Source of the DNA: Thozetella sp. PMI_491
Taxonomy: Eukaryota > Ascomycota > Sordariomycetes > Chaetosphaeriales > Chaetosphaeriaceae
Length of the DNA: 64,000 nucleotides
Direction of reading: 5' to 3'
NCBI GenBank assembly: GCA_021432635.1
Contig: MU270026.1
Span: 771,311 to 835,310, forward strand
In this document: positions 21,243 to 33,249 of the stretch, piece after piece
How the letters are laid out: each line of letters begins with the position of its first letter
How positions within the stretch are numbered: position 1 is the stretch's first letter
Notes under the pieces: model-generated
Told to the model about the DNA's origin: nothing
The model's input: only the letters and a program-made list of their open reading frames with translations
Database searches by the model: none
Made by a program: the position numbers and the translations under genes

Positions 21243-24200
21243 ATGCTGTCTAGCTGGCCCTACATTGCTCTCCTAGGGCTCGCCCTTGGGAGAGCAGCAC
21301 TTGGGCAGGAGCTCAACGCCTCTGTCGCTGCCATCTCGCCATTCAACCCCAACGTCCTCGCTACCAGAGCCCTTCCCGAAGGTACATGCACTAAAGACAT
21401 TGAGTGTGAATCCTATGCGTGTTGCAATGGCGAACAGGCAAGTCTCGCCCCTACCAGTAGAGAGGCATTCAAGTTGGATCTAACACTTTAGTAGTGCGGG
21501 TTTGATCCGGTCAAACACTGTGGCGACACCTGCGTCTCTAAGTGCGACGCAAAGCCCGAGTGCGGTGAATTTGCCGACCCACCGGGCCTGGAATGCCCAA
21601 TCCATGTCTGCTGCAGCGAATATGGTTTCTGCGGCACCGAGCCGGTATGCCGGTATCTTGACCTAAGTTCAGACCACAACTAACTTGATTGCAGAAATTC
21701 TGCACTGGGAAATGCCAGAGTAACTGCGAACAACCGGGCAAGACGAGCCCGTACACAACCGACGTGCGGGAGATGGTCATCGGCTACGTCGAAGGCTGGG
21801 CCTTTACGCGTCGGGGCTGCGGCAAGCGCACGATGGACGATATCAAGATTGACTCCATCACCCATCTCTATGCCTCGTTTGGATACATCAAGCCCTCGAC
21901 ATTCGAGGTCTATCCTATGCCCGGTGTCTCAGAAAGGGACATGCTTAACATGACCGACCTTAAACGGAGAGCCCCAGGGCTCAAGGTATTCATCGCGCTT
22001 GGAGGATGGTCGTATAGTGACAACGACACCGACACACAAGCTGTGTGGGCCGACCTCTCAAGTACTCAAGCTAAGCGTGAGAAGTTCCTCGGCGAGCTTG
22101 AGAAATTCATGGTCCATTACGGCTTTGACGGTAAGAATTCGCGTCTCTCGCGTCTAGACACTCTCCCTAACCCGAGGCTTAGGTGTTGACTATGACTGGG
22201 AGTACCCCGGAGCCCCCGATCGAGGCGGGCACAAGCAAGACGGCGAGAATTATGTTGCTCTTGTCGAGGCTACGAGAAATAGATTCAAGACAGTCGGGCG
22301 GGGCTGGGGGATCTCCTTTACAGCTCCATCTTCCTACTGGTATCTTCGACATTTTAACATCGAGGACATGATGGTATGTCTCCAATCCGGTAGCGAAGAG
22401 GAACAAGCTAATCTGAGTATGATTGTCTCAGCCACATGTCGATTGGGTCAATCTCATGACTTACGATCTGTAAGACTCCACCACCAATTTATCTTTCACC
22501 TTGTTCTAGGTAGCTCTGACTCGAAGTAGATACGGAAGCTGGGACAAAGAATCAAATTGGATCGGCCCCCACGTCTACGGTCATACGAATCTTACTGTTA
22601 TAAAGCAGGCACTCGACCTACTGTGGAGGAACAACGTGCCGGCGAATCAGGTCAACCTCGGCCTTGGGTTCTACGGAAGGTACCTATTCTTGATTCAGAT
22701 CGACTTAGGTTGCAGTCCGATCACTGCTGACTATGCATAGAACATATAAACTATCGGACCCTTCTTGCGATCGGCCGGGCTGCGACTTCGATGATCCCGG
22801 CACAGCTGGTCAATGTTCGGTGAGTCCGACCAGGCCCGTTCTGGGCTTTCTGAAACCGGACCAGTACACTAACTCACCCGGTTCCCATTCAGGGTCAGGC
22901 AGGGTACATGAGCTACCAAGATATTGCCTGGAAGCGAGAGTCAAGCGGGGCGCCTGTGGTAACTGATAAGGAGAACACAATCAAATACTTCCGTTACAAC
23001 GATGACCAGTGGGTTTCGTTTGATGACGAAGAGACGATCAGGTGGAAGGTTGATTTTGCAAATTCTCAAGGGTAAGTCAGTACTTGTCGCATGTTGTCTG
23101 CCACTCAAAACTGAACGAATTGGGCGCAGCCTACGAGGGCTATTTATATGGGCCATCACCCAAGACACAACAAACCATACCATGCTCAATGCTGTGCTCC
23201 AGCCAGAGGGACTGGGCAAGTTCAAGGAAAAGAACAGAGTCCACTCGGACATTGACGACTGGGACGGGAAGTCCCCTGACAAATGTGTCTTCTCTGGTAA
23301 GTCCTAACTCGTTCCAGTCTTGAACTTGTTTATGCCCCGTATCTGGATGAGATCGCGCTGACAGCCTAGGAAGACTGCGATGGCAGTTGCGACCCGGGCA
23401 TGATTCCCATTACCGATATCCGCTGCGACCCTGTTGGCAACAAACAGCCCAGGAAGCTACTCTGCTGCCCTATAGGCAACGCTTATGACTCCAAATACTG
23501 CAAGTGGAGGGCAGACAAAAATACGGTATTCTGTGGCATTCCTTTTGTTTCACACTACATCACCAAATGCGTCTCGGGCGAAGACACGGTGGCGAGCGAC
23601 ACATGGTTCAAGGACGACCAGGGCAGGGACGATGTCTGCCATTTTTACACCGAAGCTGACTATTGCTGCGCACAAGAGCGCGAGGACACGTGCAAGTGGA
23701 GCGGCGTATGTACCGGGCAAGACGACGTAATAAGCTGCCCAGATGGGATGGAGCCGCTCGATGGTGGAAGCAACCTGGCCATTAGAGAGGGCAAGTGTGA
23801 CATATTTGACAACAAGTGGGATGTGCTGTGCTGCGAGAAGGAGGTGAAGCCCCAGTGCCGCTGGGTAGCCGATGAGAACAACAACTGCGCAGCCGAGTGC
23901 GACTCGGACGAAGTCAACTGGGGAAGGCACTTCTACGGAGGCGGCAAGCAGTGCGAAGACCCTCGATACCCGAGCAACCAATTCTACCAGTACGGCTACC
24001 CCAGCCAAGGGCAAAGCGGTCGTCTTCTCTGCTGCAAGCGCGACTCGGTCCGGGCCGATGTCAAGAAACTCCCCGTCCCACTCGAGTACCTGTTTGACGA
24101 GACGATTGAGACCGATGAGGACCAGGAATTCGACATCGACGTGGACGTGGAACACGACCACCAGGACCAGCACCCTAACGCCAACAGCTTCGGCTGGCAC

Positions 24201-26369
24201 ATCATGTCGGGTCCGCCGGACCAGCTCAGCAACATCAACAAGAGAGACGGGTCCCACTGGGAAGTCTATGGCTGCGACCCCGCGCGTCACGAAGGTGTCC
24301 AGTCGGCCCGCCTAGTGTGCACTCGGGACAAGAACCACAACTGCGACGATATCCGCATGGGTGGCGTGGCTGACACCATCCTCGAGATGCCCACCAACTG
24401 CGGCCCGGGCAAGTACGCCATGGCTATCAGCCTCGAGCCCATGCATGAGGCGAGCTTCGACAAGACGATGCCACGGCTCGTCAAGCGCGACTTGCCTCCT
24501 AACGCGGTCGTATACAATCTGACGTTCGATTATGGCTTCCACCGACTGCAGGGCCGTGCAGACAACAATGTTAAGCTCCGCATCGACTATAGCAACGCTA
24601 AGGACTACTGGAACCAGGTAGTCGGTAAGTCGACCCTTCCCCCTCCGAGTAAAACTCAGCCAGGCCTAGAACTAAGAAGGATGTTTGGGTAGCCGCCAAA
24701 CCGACGCGCCGGGACATGAAACGGGACATAAAAGACATCGAGCACGAAGTCAACCGGGATCACGGTGGTGACTGGAAGAGCTATCTAGACCACAGCTACA
24801 GGATGGAACGAAGGGACACACCAGAGGAGGAGCGCCACATACTGGAGCAGCGGTGGTATACGGCCAAGCTCGTTGACTGGATCGCACGCTTGGGAAGTGT
24901 GCAGAAGGAAGTCGACGTACTCGACAAAAAGATCGAGAAGACTTTCATATACAAGATCCTGGACGAAAAGCGCAGCTGCATGATCAGCGAGAACGTGCAA
25001 GCAACCGTCGAGGCTGACCTACACGCCAAAGTCCACGCGGAGATTCAAACATCGGGTGTGTTGACTATAATCGGAAACATGGTAAGGCACTTTGTGCATT
25101 CAGACTTTCCTTCCGCCGGCTGACAGAACCCGCTAACACAACGGCCGCACAAACCAGAACGACATGACCTCGTTCAAGCACTCATACGTCAACTTTCGCA
25201 ATAAGGGTGGCATTACTGCATCGCTAATCTTCCATGCCTACGGAGAGCTACGTATCCCGTACAAAGAACAGACCCTTTTGGGTAAGTAGGGCTTCTTCTC
25301 CACACGCGATCCGGAAACATAGCAGCGCTGACCAATCCGTTTGTACTATCTAGGGTTTGCGCCGATCGGGGCGAGCTTTAAGGTACCCGGCGTCGTCACC
25401 ATCGGACCAGAGATGAAGTTGGTGGCCTCCGTCGAAGGCAAGGTTTCGGTTGAGGCGTAAGTCTTGCCAACTCATCTGCTGCAACGCTCGCTCCCAGAAC
25501 TAAGGCCTGTTTCTAGAGATGCTCGAGTCGATATCACCGTCGCCAGTTGGGATTACTCACAGAGATATCCAGCCGAAAGTGTAGACGACTTTGGCGATCC
25601 CGAGAAGAAAGACGGGTTTCCCAAGTTCGGTCTCTCTAACGAGGCAGGAAATGGCGATATCAGCTTCAAATGGAATGTGAGGGCTGAAGGCTCGCTCGAT
25701 ATCCATATGTAAGATACTATCGACCCCTGACCCTCCCACCATGGTATTCCAATGCTGACAAGTACTCTACAGCATCCCCATGCTCACTTTCGGAGTTGTC
25801 TTTGACCCCAAGTGGGAGGTTGCTAGCGCAGCTGTAAGGATTTTCTTCGGCCTGCGTTGCCTGTTGGCTTTTTCTGACATATATTGTAGTTCGACCTCGC
25901 GGTCGACACCTATATCAAAGTCCACGGCTACGCGACGATCGGCAGCGATCAGAACTTCGAGTGGTGCATTGGATCCGAGGCAGGATATGATGTATTTGCT
26001 CGCGTTACCGCACCGTAAACACTCAGTCTCGAGCTCCTCTTACTATTCTTGGTACTGACACTTTATCCTAGTGTTCTGTTCCGCGGCTTCCCCGACTTGA
26101 ACCACCGATGGTCGCTGGCGAGTGACGAGGTAAATACCAGCTACATTGTTATCAAGGTTCATATTGCTTTGTCAGTTCCGCTGCTAACATCATTATCTCA
26201 ACCTCAGAGAGTCATATATCAAAGCCCCTCGTGTCCTGCGGATAGCTCAGCTGGCCGCCGCGACTTGGTAAGTAGCCGCGACCTAATTGGTAGCAGTGAC
26301 TTGACTTCCAGACATGACCTGATTAGCAGCCGTGACTTGCTGCTTCCAGGTTCGTCACTGTGGACGTGA
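21243..26369 (+). CDS. GH18 chitinase with CBM18, killer-toxin-like type (subgroup C)
   Basis: I infer 18 exons (21243-21437, 21495-21644, 21695-22130, 22183-22373, 22432-22469, 22530-22679, 22741-22819, 22893-23071, 23130-23296, 23374-24624, 24693-25081, 25158-25281, 25354-25456, 25517-25708, 25773-25833, 25890-26014, 26072-26129, 26208-26369). All phases agree, giving about 1,349 residues. Order of parts: signal peptide (MLSSWPYIALLGLALG), Cys-rich N region, hevein-like CBM18 (CPIHVCCSEYGFCG, about residues 80-125), and GH18 domain with the catalytic D-x-x-D-x-D-x-E motif (DGVDYDWEYP; Glu about 267), then FIWAITQDTTNHT. A Cys-rich and acidic tail of about 820 residues follows. Subgroup C chitinases share this plan with the alpha/beta subunit of yeast zymocin and are linked to antagonism and cell-wall permeation. 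Intron 1 has a GC donor. An alternative end is a stop at 26016-26018. Confidence 0.92.
26262..26351 (+). repeat. 18-bp tandem repeat at the chitinase C terminus
   Basis: Five GAC-YTN-led units start at 26262, 26280, 26298, 26316 and 26334, exactly 18 bp apart. Translated in the chitinase frame they give hexapeptides of the type DL-x-S-S-R. The first unit contains GTAAGT at 26268 and the last ends TTCCAG at 26349, so the same DNA could be removed as an 82-bp intron. Confidence 0.75.
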
Positions 26370-27196
26370 AAGGTCGATACGGGTCATTTTAAGCGAAGAG
26401 AGCTTCGTATTTTGCTAGAAAAATAGACGCGCTACGCCCTAAATAAATATGTATACCGCTCAACCCTAGTCGAAGCCATCACTGTCTTGTAATCTTGGTT
26501 CCATCTACTGATCAAGGTCGAGGTTCGCGCCGGTGCATCTCAGAAAATGAGGCATCGTACCTGAATTTTTTGGGCGATAAAATTTGTGATCAGTTTTTTT
26601 TTTCTATTTAGTCTTTAGAAAAGAAAATAAAAAAATTCGAGCTAGAATCCGTGCCGCACGGCTTTGGCAGTGGGCGGTACTCCGTATATATTAACGAATA
26701 GGAGGGTCGGAAGTTTCAAATGGCCGAAAAGGCCGAAAACATCCGGCGCCAAGAGCCGGACAAACAGCCAAAGGGTCGGACACAGTAGTTTTGTACTACG
26801 GGTGCATGCGACTTCTTTGAACTTCTGCCTACCGCTAACCGTTGGCGTGGCTTGGCTAGGAGGCACAAAATCCCACAAGGCTACACCTTTGCAAGAGCCA
26901 AACCTCTTGCGGCTTAACTAGCCCCAGAATGATGCACCCCAAACTATCCCAGACCCCCAAATTATCCCAGCACCCAGCCGCTCGGGTCTCAGCTCGGGTA
27001 CATATAAATTTCCTCCAACCTCACACCTCACCACCACTAATCCCCTTAGAAGTCATCCAACTTGCATCTCAGCAAACACACAGTCACAACCGATCCGATC
27101 TCTGAAGCTAAAGAGTAGTACTGCCCCAATCGTGGCCTCTACTTCAACAAGCCGAACCCTGCCCAGAATCAACCAACAACGCACTTATCCGACGCA
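26370..27196. other. Intergenic, no gene recognised
   Basis: The first half is AT-rich, with poly-T and poly-A runs near 26594-26635. The second half is the CT/CA-rich promoter of the small membrane-protein gene, with a TATA-like box at 27003. I see no coding signal. Confidence 0.5.
27003..27008 (+). promoter_or_regulatory. TATA-like element upstream of the DUF4267-like gene
   Basis: TATAAA lies about 190 bp before the ATG at 27197 and is followed by a pyrimidine-rich, CA-rich leader, a common fungal promoter layout. Confidence 0.45.
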
Positions 27197-27580
27197 ATGT
27201 CTTTGTCAACATTTCACCCTCTGAACCTGGCAGCGACTGCCTTCGCCACCATTTTTATCGGTTTCGGCATCAATGCCTTCCTGCGGCCAGCCCATGCACT
27301 CACATTCTTCGAGTTCCAGCCCCCCGCCGCCGCCGCCGACAGAGCTATGGTAGACAGCCTAATGGTTGTTTACGGCGCGAGAGACATCTACATGGGGCTG
27401 GTTATCTATGCCGCCACATTCTTGGGCAGCAAGAAGTCGCTCGGCTGGACGCTGCTAGCGGCCAGCGGGGTGGCCTTCGTTGACGGCTTCGTCTGCTGGA
27501 CTCACGGCCAAGGCCAATGGGGCCACTGGGGCTACGCTCCGGTGATCACGGTGGTTGGCACCCTGCTGCTCGGGGCTTAA
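27197..27580 (+). CDS. Small DUF4267-like integral membrane protein
   Basis: The intronless frame encodes 127 residues with about four hydrophobic segments. The first is FATIFIGFGINAFLRPAHAL, then DSLMVVYGARDIYMGLVIYA, then LGWTLLAASGVAFVDGFVCW and a C-terminal VITVVGTLLLGA. The YGARD-x-x-MG motif and the overall length fit the DUF4267 group of fungal membrane proteins, whose function is unknown. The start follows a plausible leader, and no extension is open upstream. Nothing in the neighbourhood (chitinase upstream, transporter downstream) suggests a specific role. Confidence 0.85.
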   Translation: MSLSTFHPLNLAATAFATIFIGFGINAFLRPAHALTFFEFQPPAAAADRAMVDSLMVVYGARDIYMGLVIYAATFLGSKKSLGWTLLAASGVAFVDGFVCWTHGQGQWGHWGYAPVITVVGTLLLGA

Positions 27581-28408
27581 GATACCCCGGGGGACAACGA
27601 GTTATACACAAGCAAGCGAATCTACAATCTTTTTTGTACTCGGAGAATAGGGCGTGCTGATATCCGAACCGAAATACTGGGAAAGGACTCCCGGGGCCGA
27701 AATGTCAGTGCCTAGGGCAATTGGGAGTGGAATGCCTGGTGAAGGCAGGGTAGGGACTTTGTAATATACTGGAGAAAATCATTGCTGGCTAGTGGCCTAT
27801 TAGACATTCACGCGAGATACCTTTGTTAGATATAATGTAAGCTCGTGTTCATGTGGGGGAGAAACCTGCAAGCTGCACTGGTCCATCGTGGCATCGTTCG
27901 CATTCGACTACTCAACACCACGAGGGGGGGCGATCAAAGTTTGCAGAGCTGATTGACCAGGATCACAGCAGCTGATTGGCATTTGTTTGCTCAGCCCACG
28001 CCATTTCGCCGATCCCGCCATCAGGATTGTCGTCATTTGCAACGGTGCAGAGAGGGCGTCACCTCCCAGTTGGGACTATTCCCGATAGGCCGGGAATACG
28101 GGGGTGCCAACATACAGGCTGCGCTAGCACATGCCCGAAATGGCGCAATCCATAACACCCCATACGGCGCCCTTCGTGAATACCCAGAATGGCAGGGCGC
28201 GGATGACATCAAGGCGCCGCGCTCGGGGGGCAAAAATATGCCAAGGCTAGGGTATAGGGCGCTAGTTGAGATCTATCGAGGTCGTTAGCGGACGATTACA
28301 AAGCTATATTATATATTGCTCAGTGTGATACTTGTTAATTATCGACTGTTTCTTCGAGTACTTGGTCTTTCAATAGCTACCCTCGATTCCAAGAAAGACT
28401 GGCGAAAA
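27581..28408. other. Intergenic, upstream region of the MFS gene
   Basis: No gene is supported. A 111-codon plus-strand frame at 27953-28288 and overlapping minus-strand frames lack motifs. The end of this interval is the 5' region of the transporter; the frame is open to an ATG at 28316, but the first methionine with family-like context is at 28409. Confidence 0.45.
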
Positions 28409-29938
28409 ATGGCAGCCATTACAGACACAGAGAAGAACCCTGCGCTCGACGCCGAAAACAACCCGGCGTCTTCCGATACGTTGACGTCCGAAAGGATAGA
28501 CACTGTGCCGGCCGAGGCGGCGCTCATACACCACGATGTAGAGTTTGTACCGCCCGACGGCGGCCTCGTGGCTTGGCTCCAGGTGCTAGCGACGCTGCTG
28601 GTCAGCATGATCTCGTGGGGCTGTCCGGCGGCGTTCGGCGTCTACCAGCTGTACTACCGGGACACGCTCCAGATGTCGCAATCGTCGGTGTCGTGGATCG
28701 GCTCGGTCCAGTTCCTGCTGACCTTCGGCATGTGCACTTTCTCGGGCCGGCTGGCCGACGCGGGCTACATCCGCTCGACCATCGCGACCGGCGCCGCCCT
28801 GGTCGTGCTCGGCATCTTCATGACCAGCATCGGCTCGCAGTACTGGCACTTTTTCTTAGCCCAGGGCGTCTGCGTCGGCCTGGGGCTGGGCATTATGTTC
28901 ATGCCGCCGCTTGCGGTCGCCAGCTCGTACTTCTCGACCCGGCGGACTATGGCACTGACGTGTGCCGCGACGGGCTCCGGCATTGGTAGCGTTGCGTTCC
29001 CGGCCCTCATACAGTACTTGATACCGAGGATTGGCTTTGGATGGGCCGTGAGGTGTTCGGGATTTCTGGCGCTGCTATGCACCATGACGGCACTGCTCCT
29101 CGTCCGGCCGCGGCTGCGGCCGAGGAGGGCAGGGCCAATTGTGGATTGGGCTGCATTTAAGGAAGCTCCTTATCTCCTTTACTGTATGGCAGTCTTTATA
29201 CTCTACTGGGCCATGTTTCTGGGCTCCTTCTACGTACGTATCGGCTGCCTATCAACTAGCGGTGTCCGAGGCCATTGTGCACGCACTCTGCGGCCTTTTG
29301 TTTCTAACCGCGTGCAGATAAACGGATTCGCCCGCAATATTATAGGCTTCTCTACCACCGACTCGGTCCAGCTTTTGCTGATTTCTAACGGCATGAGCAT
29401 CCCGGCCCGTCCAATCGTCGGCTACGTGGCCAACTGGCACGTTGGACCCGTGAACACGCACATCATCACGACTATACTCTTCAGTCTCCTTACCTTTTGC
29501 TGGGTTGCCGTTCACGATCGCGCAGGCATGTATGCCTTCACCGTCTTCTTCGGCCTCGTCAACGGCGTGTGCCAAGGCATGTTTCTCGGCTCGCTGGCGA
29601 GTCTGACGCAGGATCCGGAAAAGATGGGCACGCGCATGGGCATGGTGCACACGTTGGTTGCCTTTTCGACGCTCGCTGGGCCACCGGTGAGTCTCTCCAC
29701 TTTTTCTTTATGCCGCATAGTCGGCTCCCCTGATTCCTAGACCCGATTTGGGGGCGGTTACTGTTGGAACGGCTGCTGACCTCGTCCTCCAAAGACCGCT
29801 GGTGCGATCATTGACCGATCCGGCGGCAAATATACGTATGCACTCGTGTGGGCAGGGTTGGTAGTTCTGATCGCCAGCGGCCTGCTAATGGCTTCACGCT
29901 ACGCAAGGACGGGGCCAAGGCTGAGGGTGAAGATCTAA
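28409..29938 (+). CDS. MFS transporter, monocarboxylate-porter (MCT) type
   Basis: Three exons (28409-29233, 29318-29686, 29795-29938; introns of 84 and 108 bp, both phase 0) give 509 residues. The acidic N-terminal tail leads into PPDGGLVAWLQVLATLLVSM, the diagnostic DGG-x-x-AW start of helix 1 in fungal MCT-like permeases. Other landmarks are WGCPAAFGVYQLYYRD, IGSVQFLLTFGMCTFSGRLAD and the C-terminal GAIIDRSGGKYTYALVWAG. About 12 transmembrane helices are expected. Such proteins move monocarboxylates or other small organic acids, and many members transport secondary metabolites or have no known substrate. The next gene downstream on the same strand is a Zn2Cys6 regulator. Confidence 0.9.
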
Positions 29939-31329
29939 GCCATGTGCTGTTGGTAGGGTTAAATGACCTATTCTAGGCAGGCGACAAGGCTATCTGCGAG
30001 GGTCACGTATGCGCCCATATTGTGGCAGCCGTATCGGGCGATGGATATCCTACCCTGATATACTCGGTCATAGAGCCGGCATCCGAGCTTATATGCGGTG
30101 GAGCGAAGGCTTATGAATTGGGGGTGTTGCTTTCGACGAGAGAGGCGCAGCGCCGCGCAAGAGGCTATAGGGCGAGATTCTTGGCCTCGTGTCTGCAGGG
30201 GAAATGAGCAAAGGTCGAGGTACTACAGAAGTCCGCCAGTGGCCCCCACGAAGCATAGCATATTGCTTTACCAGCGCGGCAGGACTAGACTACCTTAAAC
30301 CCGCTTCCGTAGCTACATAGGGGCTGTGTGAGTACAGCACCAATCCGCCCAGACCTGCAACGAGCCCGTAGCAGAGCCAAGGCGTGGTAGTATCCGGTGT
30401 CGAGATGGTGCATATCATCCGAGCTGTTAGGCCTAGTCTAGCTAGGTTTCGGTACTTAGGAGCTCCATATGCTAGATTCGAGACCGTCGGCTGTTGCTAT
30501 ACTGTACAAAAATCGGTGTCCGTAATAGGCTAACCAACAGGGTAGAGATAGGGGTTGAGTGAGATTTCGGTTGCAACTATTATTCTGCCCAGGTACATGC
30601 TCTATCGGCGCAAGTGACCAGACGATGACGAGGCGGAGTCACCGTATAGCTCAGTGCTATCATTTCCAGATTGGGGAGCCTGTCAGCCCTTCGGAGATGG
30701 AGTGTGGTGTAAAAGTTCGGCTCACACGACAGCCTACATATTGAAGTTAACCATTAGAGTTCAACAACGAATCTTCCTCAGCTCGTTATCGTTTAGGTAG
30801 AGACATAGGAATGACTGGGACAGCAAAGCAGCAAAGAATCTATGCGAGCATAGCTCGGGAAGTGGACAGTCGGACGGTCCGCGCGACGACGAGCTGATTA
30901 ATAGGGGCAGTCCAATCACAACAGAGCCCACTTTATTGAGAAGAATGATTGGCCGACTCGGCTACTCCTCTACCTCTGGGGGCGATTTCGAACAAGTTAA
31001 GACGTCCAATCACAATGCTTGCTATCCGCCTGCAAAGCCAGTACCGGGATAGTATTCCGCGAGCAAAAGGACCCTGCCTCCATGAGCATCATGATGAGCC
31101 AGGTGGACCCGACGCCGACCGCAAAGTCCCGCCAGGATACCCAGCGAGTGGGACTCTAGCCACGGATTCAAGCACACTTCACGAACATATCTACTCGGGC
31201 GCCGCATTGCGAGCACGCCACGCCGGTGGCTCGCACTCTGCTCTCATTGACCGCAACGCTACCGCTCTCGTGTGTCGTTGCAACCCGCAGATGCCCTCAC
31301 GCCTGCTCCGGCAACTAAAGCGCAAAAAC
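29939..31329. other. Intergenic between transporter and Zn2Cys6 regulator
   Basis: Nothing recognisable is encoded in most of this 1.4 kb. The frame of the regulator's first exon stays open upstream to an ATG at 30949, but that stretch looks like 5' leader rather than protein. Confidence 0.45.
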
Positions 31330-33249
31330 ATGTCCTCGGCAGAATCGTCTGCGGCCGAGGACCCGTCCAAGGGCAAAAGAAAGGACAAGGCTCCAAGGAA
31401 GAGAGAGTTTGTCACTAGGTCCAGAACCGGCTGTATTACCTGCAGGTAGGTCGCCCTGCATGTCTGGTTTGGCACGCCCTGCCACTAGCTAGCTAGCCAT
31501 TCTAATTCGCGCGGCAGAATCCGACGGGTGCGGTGCGACGAGCAGAAGCCTTTCTGCAATCGTTGCCTCTCTACAGGTCGCAAGTGCGATGGGTATGGAG
31601 AAATGCCCGACAGGGTTGCTGAGACGTCTTTAACATCCAGAGCCACCGGTTCGGCCACGGGCTGCAGTCCCTATGGCATGGTGCCCGTTCCACGGCATCC
31701 GCGGGTGGCATTGCCACGGAGCAACGAGCAGGAGCTCCGAAGCTACCAATTCTTTGTTGACGTGACGGCGCCCACACTAGCCGGGGTTTTCGACAGCGAA
31801 TTTTGGATGACTGAGATTCCGCGCATCTGCCATTACGACCCGGCCATCTGGCACGCCACCGTCAGCCTCGGCGCCGTGCACGAGAACTACAACACCGCCC
31901 CGGGTACAGTTTCAACGGCCCTGCCGGCCGACTTTGCCACGCGACAGTTTAATGCGTCCATCAAGCACCTCACGCAGCTATCTTCCTCGCAGGACTTGCG
32001 TGAGGAGCGGTGGCGCGCCCTGACTGCAAGCATCCTCTTCGCTTATTTGAGCAGCCTTCAGGGTCTGCAGGCGCAGTCTGAGCTGCACCTCACCGCCGCC
32101 AAGAATATGATCAAGGAGCTCGAGAACGACATGACGCATGGGCCCGGATCAGGGGAACCAATCCAGGCCCGTATTTTCAAGAACAGCCCTGTGCCGTACG
32201 AGAATCTCCGCTCCATCGTCGCTAACCTCGAATTTCACAACCGCTACCTAAAGCTCTCCGGGATGACTGAGGCGCCCACGCTGCTCGATGACATCAACAT
32301 GTACGCGTCTTGGCGATACTACTCTGCTCCCCGTATCGCCGATTCGTCCACGCTTTGCATGCATGGGAAGTGCGTGCCGTCGCGCGCGACGCCCGAGAAC
32401 CTCGCGCGGGCTAGTCAAGTCTTCGAATCCCTGCTCAACGCGTTGTTTGTCCAGACGTACCAGAACATCCCAGAGGTAGGGCGCCTCGCCATGGGAGACG
32501 ATCACATGGTCAATGAGACTCTGGCACACCGCAAGCAAGCCCATGCCCGGGCGTTCGGCGAGCTCAATGCAGCCGTCAATATGTTTGTCCTAGATACAAT
32601 CAGCCCCTGCTCGTGCTTCGAGCTTCCGGACAACCTCGACCCTAGGTTAGCCACAGCGGCCGCTTCTTCACCTCGCAAGTTGCCGTCGGGCCAGCCCTTC
32701 GACAAAGAAATTGACACTCTGCGCCTATTCCAGGCGACGTGCGCCCCCCTCATCCACAACCGGCTGAGCAGCAACGCCCCTGCGGAAGTAAACCTGCCCA
32801 CAGCCGACGAACAGGAAATGGTCGAAACGCGCTTCACCGAGATGCTCGACATCGCCGAGAGGGTACTCAAAGTCAGTAGCAGTAACCCCAAAGCCGGCGC
32901 GCCAGATTTCGTGCCCAACCTCTCGGTTCTGCGCCCCTTGCTTATTGTCGGCCACAACGGGTCCACCATGCCGATCCGCCGGCGGGCGCTCGAGTTGCTG
33001 CGCCGCTATCCTCGGCTCGACGGCCTGCTAGACAGCGCCTTGATTGCCGCGCTTCTCGAGGTGAGCATGCAGCGGGAGCTCGAGCTTGCCGAAGAAGCAC
33101 GCCAGCGAGGCGAGCCAGTGCCGATGCATGTCAAGATGTACGAAATGGGTGTGAACAGGACAGGAGCTCGCTCCGCGCGCGTAGAAATGCAGTCGTGGGG
33201 GGAGTATCTCGAGAATCGACCTGGCACGGAAACGGTGCTAACCTGGTGA
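31330..33249 (+). CDS. Zn2Cys6 transcription factor
   Basis: Two exons (31330-31445 and 31518-33249) flank a 72-bp intron that splits the zinc cluster (phase 2), giving about 615 residues. The cluster reads RSRTGCITCR joined to IRRVRCDEQKPFC and NRCLSTGRKCDGYG, a standard C-x2-C-x6-C-x6-C-x2-C-x6-C. The basic stretch before it (KGKRKDKAPRKREF) may be a nuclear-localisation signal. The middle region, YQFFVDVTAPTLAGVFDSEF and AIWHATVSLGAVHE, matches the fungal-specific regulatory domain (fungal_trans_2 type). I chose MSSAESSAAED as the start because it precedes the cluster by a normal distance; ATGs exist upstream to 30949. Its targets are unknown; the transporter upstream is a candidate by position only. 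Confidence 0.92.

Noticed and set aside
23550-24290. 246-codon minus-strand open frame
   Set aside because: It lies wholly antisense to a large, family-supported chitinase exon; the translation is a Val/Leu/Ala-rich shadow without motifs.
30640-30740. tRNA-like or structured RNA element
   Set aside because: I looked for A- and B-box-like sequences here and elsewhere but could not form a cloverleaf; no tRNA is called in the window.
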